Both the position numbers and the translations under genes were made by a program. This document shows positions 22,609 to 25,076 of a DNA stretch of 25,076 nt, in pieces. This DNA comes from UBA6814 sp040753075. Its GTDB lineage: Bacteria > Desulfobacterota > Desulfovibrionia > Desulfovibrionales > Desulfovibrionaceae. How positions within the stretch are numbered: the stretch's first letter is position 1; each line of letters begins with the position of its first letter. Under the pieces are notes generated by a model. That model had not been told where the DNA came from. It saw nothing but the letters and a program-made list of their open reading frames with translations, and made no database searches. The stretch lies in the NCBI GenBank assembly GCA_040753075.1, contig JBFMHA010000055.1, positions 1 through 25,076 of the forward strand. The letters run 5' to 3'.

Positions 22609-23958
22609 ATGCTGCCCATCGCCGCCATCGTCGGACGCCCCAACGTGGGCAAGTCCACCCTGTTCAACGCCCTCATCCGCCAGCAGAAGGCCCTCACCCA
22701 CGACGAGCCCGGGGTGACCCGGGACCGCATCTACGGGGAGGTGCGCTGGACCTCCCGGCCCTACGCCCTGGTGGACACCGGAGGCCTGGTGCTGGACGAC
22801 CAGCAGCAGTTCGACGCCGAGGTCCTGGAGCAGGCCAAGGAGGCGGTGCAGGAGTGCTCGGTGGCCATCCTGGTGGTGGACGCCCGGGACGGCCTCACCC
22901 CCGTGGACCGGGAGGCCGCGCAGCTCCTGCGCGCCTCGGGCAAGCCCATCCTGCTGGCGGCCAACAAGGTGGACGGCCCCGAGCAGGAGCACCTGGCGGC
23001 CGAGTTCCACGAACTGGGCCTGGAGATCATGCCCGTGTCCGCGGCGCACCGCTTCAACCTGCGCGAGCTGGGCGAGCGCATCGAATCCCTCTTCGCCGAG
23101 GACGCCTGGGCCGGCGAGGACCTGGAGGACGAGCCCGGCGGCCTGCGCCTGGCCATGCTCGGCCGGCCCAACGCCGGCAAGTCCTCCATCATCAACGCCC
23201 TCATCGGCGAGCGCCGGCTCATCGTGTCCGACGTGCCCGGCACCACCCGGGACTGCGTGGACGTGACCCTGGAGCGCGGCGACCGGCGCTACACCTTCGT
23301 GGACACCGCCGGGGTGCGCAAGAAGGGCAAGGTGGAGCACGGCATCGAGCGGTTCTCGGTCCTGCGCTCCTTCACCGCCTCCCGCCGGGCCGACGTGTCG
23401 GTGCTGGTGGTGGACGCCGCCCAGGGCCTCACCACCCAGGACAAGAAGCTTCTCGCCTTCCTGGACAAGGAGAAGACGCCCTTCATCCTGGCCGTGAACA
23501 AGACCGACCTGGCCCCGCGCTCCGGCCTTCCCCACCTGGAGGAGTACTACCGCAAGGCCCTGGCCTTCTGCGCCCACGTGCCGGTGGTGTACACCTCGGC
23601 CCTGACCCGGGCGGGGCTGGGAGGCTTGCTGCCCCTGGCCGAGAAGCTGCGGGAGGAGTGCGGCCGCCGCCTGGCCACCGGGGAGCTGAACCGGGCCATG
23701 CGCACCGCCCTGGACACCCACCAGCCGCCCCTGGTCAAGGGCCGCCGGGCCAAGTTCTACTACCTCACCCAGCCCGAGACCAATCCGCCGACCTTCGTGT
23801 TCTTCGTCAACGATCCGGACCTGGTGAAGCCCTCCTACGTGCGCTACCTGGAGACCCGGCTGCGCAAGCTGTTCACCCTGAAGATGTGCCCCATCCGGGT
23901 CTTCTTCAAGGCCAGCCACGAGAAGGCGGACAAGCCGGGCAAGCGCCGGACGTCTTGA
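22609..23958 (+). CDS. der: Ribosome-assembly GTPase Der (EngA)
   Basis: Der has two tandem GTPase domains and acts in 50S subunit assembly. The 449-residue product shows the first G domain from residue 1 (AIVGRPNVGKSTLFNALI with P-loop 9-17, DEPGVTRDR, VDTGG, NKVDG). The second starts with GRPNAGKSSIINALIG (P-loop 185-193), followed by PGTTRDCVDV, VDTAGVRKKGKVEHGIERFSVLRS and NKTDLA. The C-terminal KH-like domain is at about 350-449 (KGRRAKFYYLTQPETNPPTFVFFVNDPDLVKPSYVRYLETRLRK). The ATG at 22609 is chosen although a longer frame exists, because Der proteins begin right before the first P-loop. No ribosome-binding site is visible at this start. Confidence 0.96.
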   Translation: MLPIAAIVGRPNVGKSTLFNALIRQQKALTHDEPGVTRDRIYGEVRWTSRPYALVDTGGLVLDDQQQFDAEVLEQAKEAVQECSVAILVVDARDGLTPVDREAAQLLRASGKPILLAANKVDGPEQEHLAAEFHELGLEIMPVSAAHRFNLRELGERIESLFAEDAWAGEDLEDEPGGLRLAMLGRPNAGKSSIINALIGERRLIVSDVPGTTRDCVDVTLERGDRRYTFVDTAGVRKKGKVEHGIERFSVLRSFTASRRADVSVLVVDAAQGLTTQDKKLLAFLDKEKTPFILAVNKTDLAPRSGLPHLEEYYRKALAFCAHVPVVYTSALTRAGLGGLLPLAEKLREECGRRLATGELNRAMRTALDTHQPPLVKGRRAKFYYLTQPETNPPTFVFFVNDPDLVKPSYVRYLETRLRKLFTLKMCPIRVFFKASHEKADKPGKRRTS

Positions 23959-23983
23959 CCCGCCGGACTGTTTTCTTTAGCGT
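23955..23983 (+). promoter_or_regulatory. Candidate sigma-70 promoter of ilvE
   Basis: TTGACC (23955-23960, overlapping the der stop), 17 nt, TAGCGT (23978-23983). The -35 matches five of six positions and the -10 only three. The leader to the ilvE ATG would be about 60 nt. I see no leader peptide or attenuator in it. Confidence 0.35.
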
Positions 23984-24050
23984 CCCGAGATTCTGCTGCG
24001 ACAGCGCCTTTCGTCAGCCGGGGCGTTGCCGCCAACCCGAGGAGCACGGC

Positions 24051-24974
24051 ATGGTCCAGAAAGCCAAGTACATCTGGTTCGACGGCAAGCTCGTCCCCTG
24101 GGACGAGGCCAACGTCCACGTTCTGACCCACACCCTGCACTACGGTGTGGGAGTGTTCGAGGGCATCCGCGCCTACAAGCTCACCGGCGCGGGCTCCAGC
24201 GTCTTCCGCCTGCGGGAGCACGTGGACCGCCTGCTCGGCTCGGGCCGGGTGGTGGAGATGGCCATCCCCTTCACCCAGGAGCAGATCGAGGAGGCCATCG
24301 TCGAGACCCTGGTCGCCAACGGCATGGAGGCCGGCTACATCCGTCCCCTGGCCTTCATCGGCTGCGGGGCCATGGGCGTGTTCCCGGCGGACAATCCCGT
24401 GCAGCTGGTCATCGCCACCTGGCCCTGGGGCGCCTACCTGGGCGACGAGGCCCTGCAGAAGGGCATCCGCATCCGCACCTCGTCCTTCACCCGGCATCAC
24501 GTCAACGTCATGATGACCAAGGCCAAGGTCTCGGGCAACTATGTGAACTCGGTGCTGGCCAAGCGCGAGGCCCTGGCCGACGGCTACCACGAGGCCCTCA
24601 TGCTGGACACCGAAGGCTACGTGTCCGAGGCCTCGGGCGAGAACATCTTCATCGTGCGCAAGAACGTGATCAAGACCACCCCGCCCACCTCCATCCTGGG
24701 CGGCATCACCCGGGAATGCCTCATCGTCCTGGCCAGGGACCTGGGCTACACGGTGGTGGAGCAGCGCTTCACCCGGGATGAACTGTACATGGCCGACGAG
24801 GCCTTCTTCACCGGCACCGCAGCCGAGCTGACTCCCATCCGCGAGGTGGACCGCCGGCCCATCGGCGCGGGCAAGGCCGGCCCGGTGGCCCTCCAACTCC
24901 AGAAGGAGTACTTCAAGATCGTCAAGGGCGAGAACCCCAAGTACGAGTCCTGGCTGTACCGGTACAGCGTCTAG
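24051..24974 (+). CDS. ilvE: Branched-chain amino acid aminotransferase
   Basis: IlvE is a fold-type IV PLP enzyme that makes leucine, isoleucine and valine from their keto acids. The 307-residue length is typical. Motifs: IWFDGKLVPWDEANVHVLTHTLHYGVGVFEGIRAY at the N terminus, RLREHVDRLLGS, YIRPLAFIGCGAMGV, the PLP-lysine region MMTKAKVSGNYVNSVLAKREAL, GYVSEASGENIFIVRKN, TSILGGITRECLI and DEAFFTGTAAELTPIREVDRRPIGAG. The ATG at 24051 has GAGGAG about 8 nt upstream. It is 92 nt after der and probably separately transcribed. A D-amino acid transaminase or ADC lyase is less likely given the IlvE-specific ends. Confidence 0.95.
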   Translation: MVQKAKYIWFDGKLVPWDEANVHVLTHTLHYGVGVFEGIRAYKLTGAGSSVFRLREHVDRLLGSGRVVEMAIPFTQEQIEEAIVETLVANGMEAGYIRPLAFIGCGAMGVFPADNPVQLVIATWPWGAYLGDEALQKGIRIRTSSFTRHHVNVMMTKAKVSGNYVNSVLAKREALADGYHEALMLDTEGYVSEASGENIFIVRKNVIKTTPPTSILGGITRECLIVLARDLGYTVVEQRFTRDELYMADEAFFTGTAAELTPIREVDRRPIGAGKAGPVALQLQKEYFKIVKGENPKYESWLYRYSV

Positions 24975-24981
24975 AAAATAT

Positions 24982-25003
24982 CAAAAATACCTTGGTATTT
25001 TTG
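24982..25003. terminator. AT-rich perfect hairpin after ilvE, possible bidirectional terminator
   Basis: CAAAAATACC (24982-24991), TT, GGTATTTTTG (24994-25003) is a perfect 10-bp inverted repeat just 7 nt past the ilvE stop. The apex reads CTTG, which as RNA is a stable CUUG tetraloop. The run of five T is part of the stem rather than after it, and no further T-tract follows, so terminator strength is uncertain. Its A+T richness stands out from the surrounding DNA. Confidence 0.45.
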
Positions 25004-25027
25004 AAGAAAACATGCTCGGGCCGGCCG

Positions 25028-25069
25028 CGCCCCCGAGTGGGGGCGGGCGCCCCAGGATACTTGGCGCCC
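25028..25069. repeat. Two adjacent GC-rich inverted repeats at the right edge
   Basis: CGCCCCC (25028-25034), loop GAGT, GGGGGCG (25039-25045) is a perfect 7-bp hairpin. It is followed by GGGCGCC (25045-25051) and GGCGCCC (25063-25069) around an 11-nt loop. The window ends in a C-run. These could be REP-like extragenic elements or a terminator of a gene beyond the edge. No coding signal is seen from 24975 to the end. Confidence 0.4.
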
Positions 25070-25076
25070 CCCCCCG

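Overview
The window is GC-rich, densely coded chromosomal DNA. Gene content and order point to a sulfate-reducing deltaproteobacterium of the Desulfovibrionales: rimP-nusA-ylxR-infB next to flgF-G-A-H-I-J, flgN-K-L-csrA-fliW and flgM. From memory this resembles the Desulfovibrio vulgaris locus around infB and the flg genes; I could not check that by search. I see no insertion sequence, prophage, CRISPR array or rRNA.

Left part (1-2713, minus strand): a transcription/translation operon, tRNA-Gly(CCC) - terminator - rimP - nusA - ylxR - infB (infB runs off the left edge). A strong intrinsic terminator lies between the tRNA and rimP, with its U-tract ending only 13 nt before the rimP ATG. A small PilZ-domain gene (2925-3275, minus) sits between this operon and the flagellar genes.

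Middle part (3432-14787): flagellar rod, ring and hook-junction genes in two plus-strand blocks. Each is preceded by a good sigma-54 promoter match: 3432-3447 before flgF-flgG-flgA-flgH-flgI-flgJ, and 8830-8845 before flgN-flgK-flgL, with csrA-fliW downstream. The anti-sigma-28 gene flgM and a small partner gene lie convergently on the minus strand behind a near-consensus sigma-28 (FliA) promoter (14760-14787). The fliW and flgM stop codons interlock, and the apparent flgM terminator lies inside the 3' coding end of fliW. FlgK and FlgL share an extra beta-rich module with an SxDGG...W motif, once in FlgK and twice in FlgL.

Right part (14834-25076, plus strand): nadK-mltA-DUF4254-gatB, then a compact module of an SxtJ-like membrane protein, a 49-residue DUF5989 (SxtK-like) membrane peptide and a NodU/CmcH-type carbamoyltransferase, then mtnA, der and ilvE. 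The three-gene carbamoyltransferase module is the best candidate for an under-described system: the same trio occurs as sxtI/J/K in saxitoxin clusters, but nothing here suggests toxin synthesis. The right edge holds an AT-rich perfect hairpin followed by GC-rich inverted repeats.

Recurring non-coding signals include three genes (csrA, nadK, der) with a -10-like hexamer ending 7-8 nt before the ATG and no Shine-Dalgarno sequence, suggesting leaderless transcripts. Every promoter, terminator and hairpin call comes from reading by eye and has not been tested by folding or motif software.
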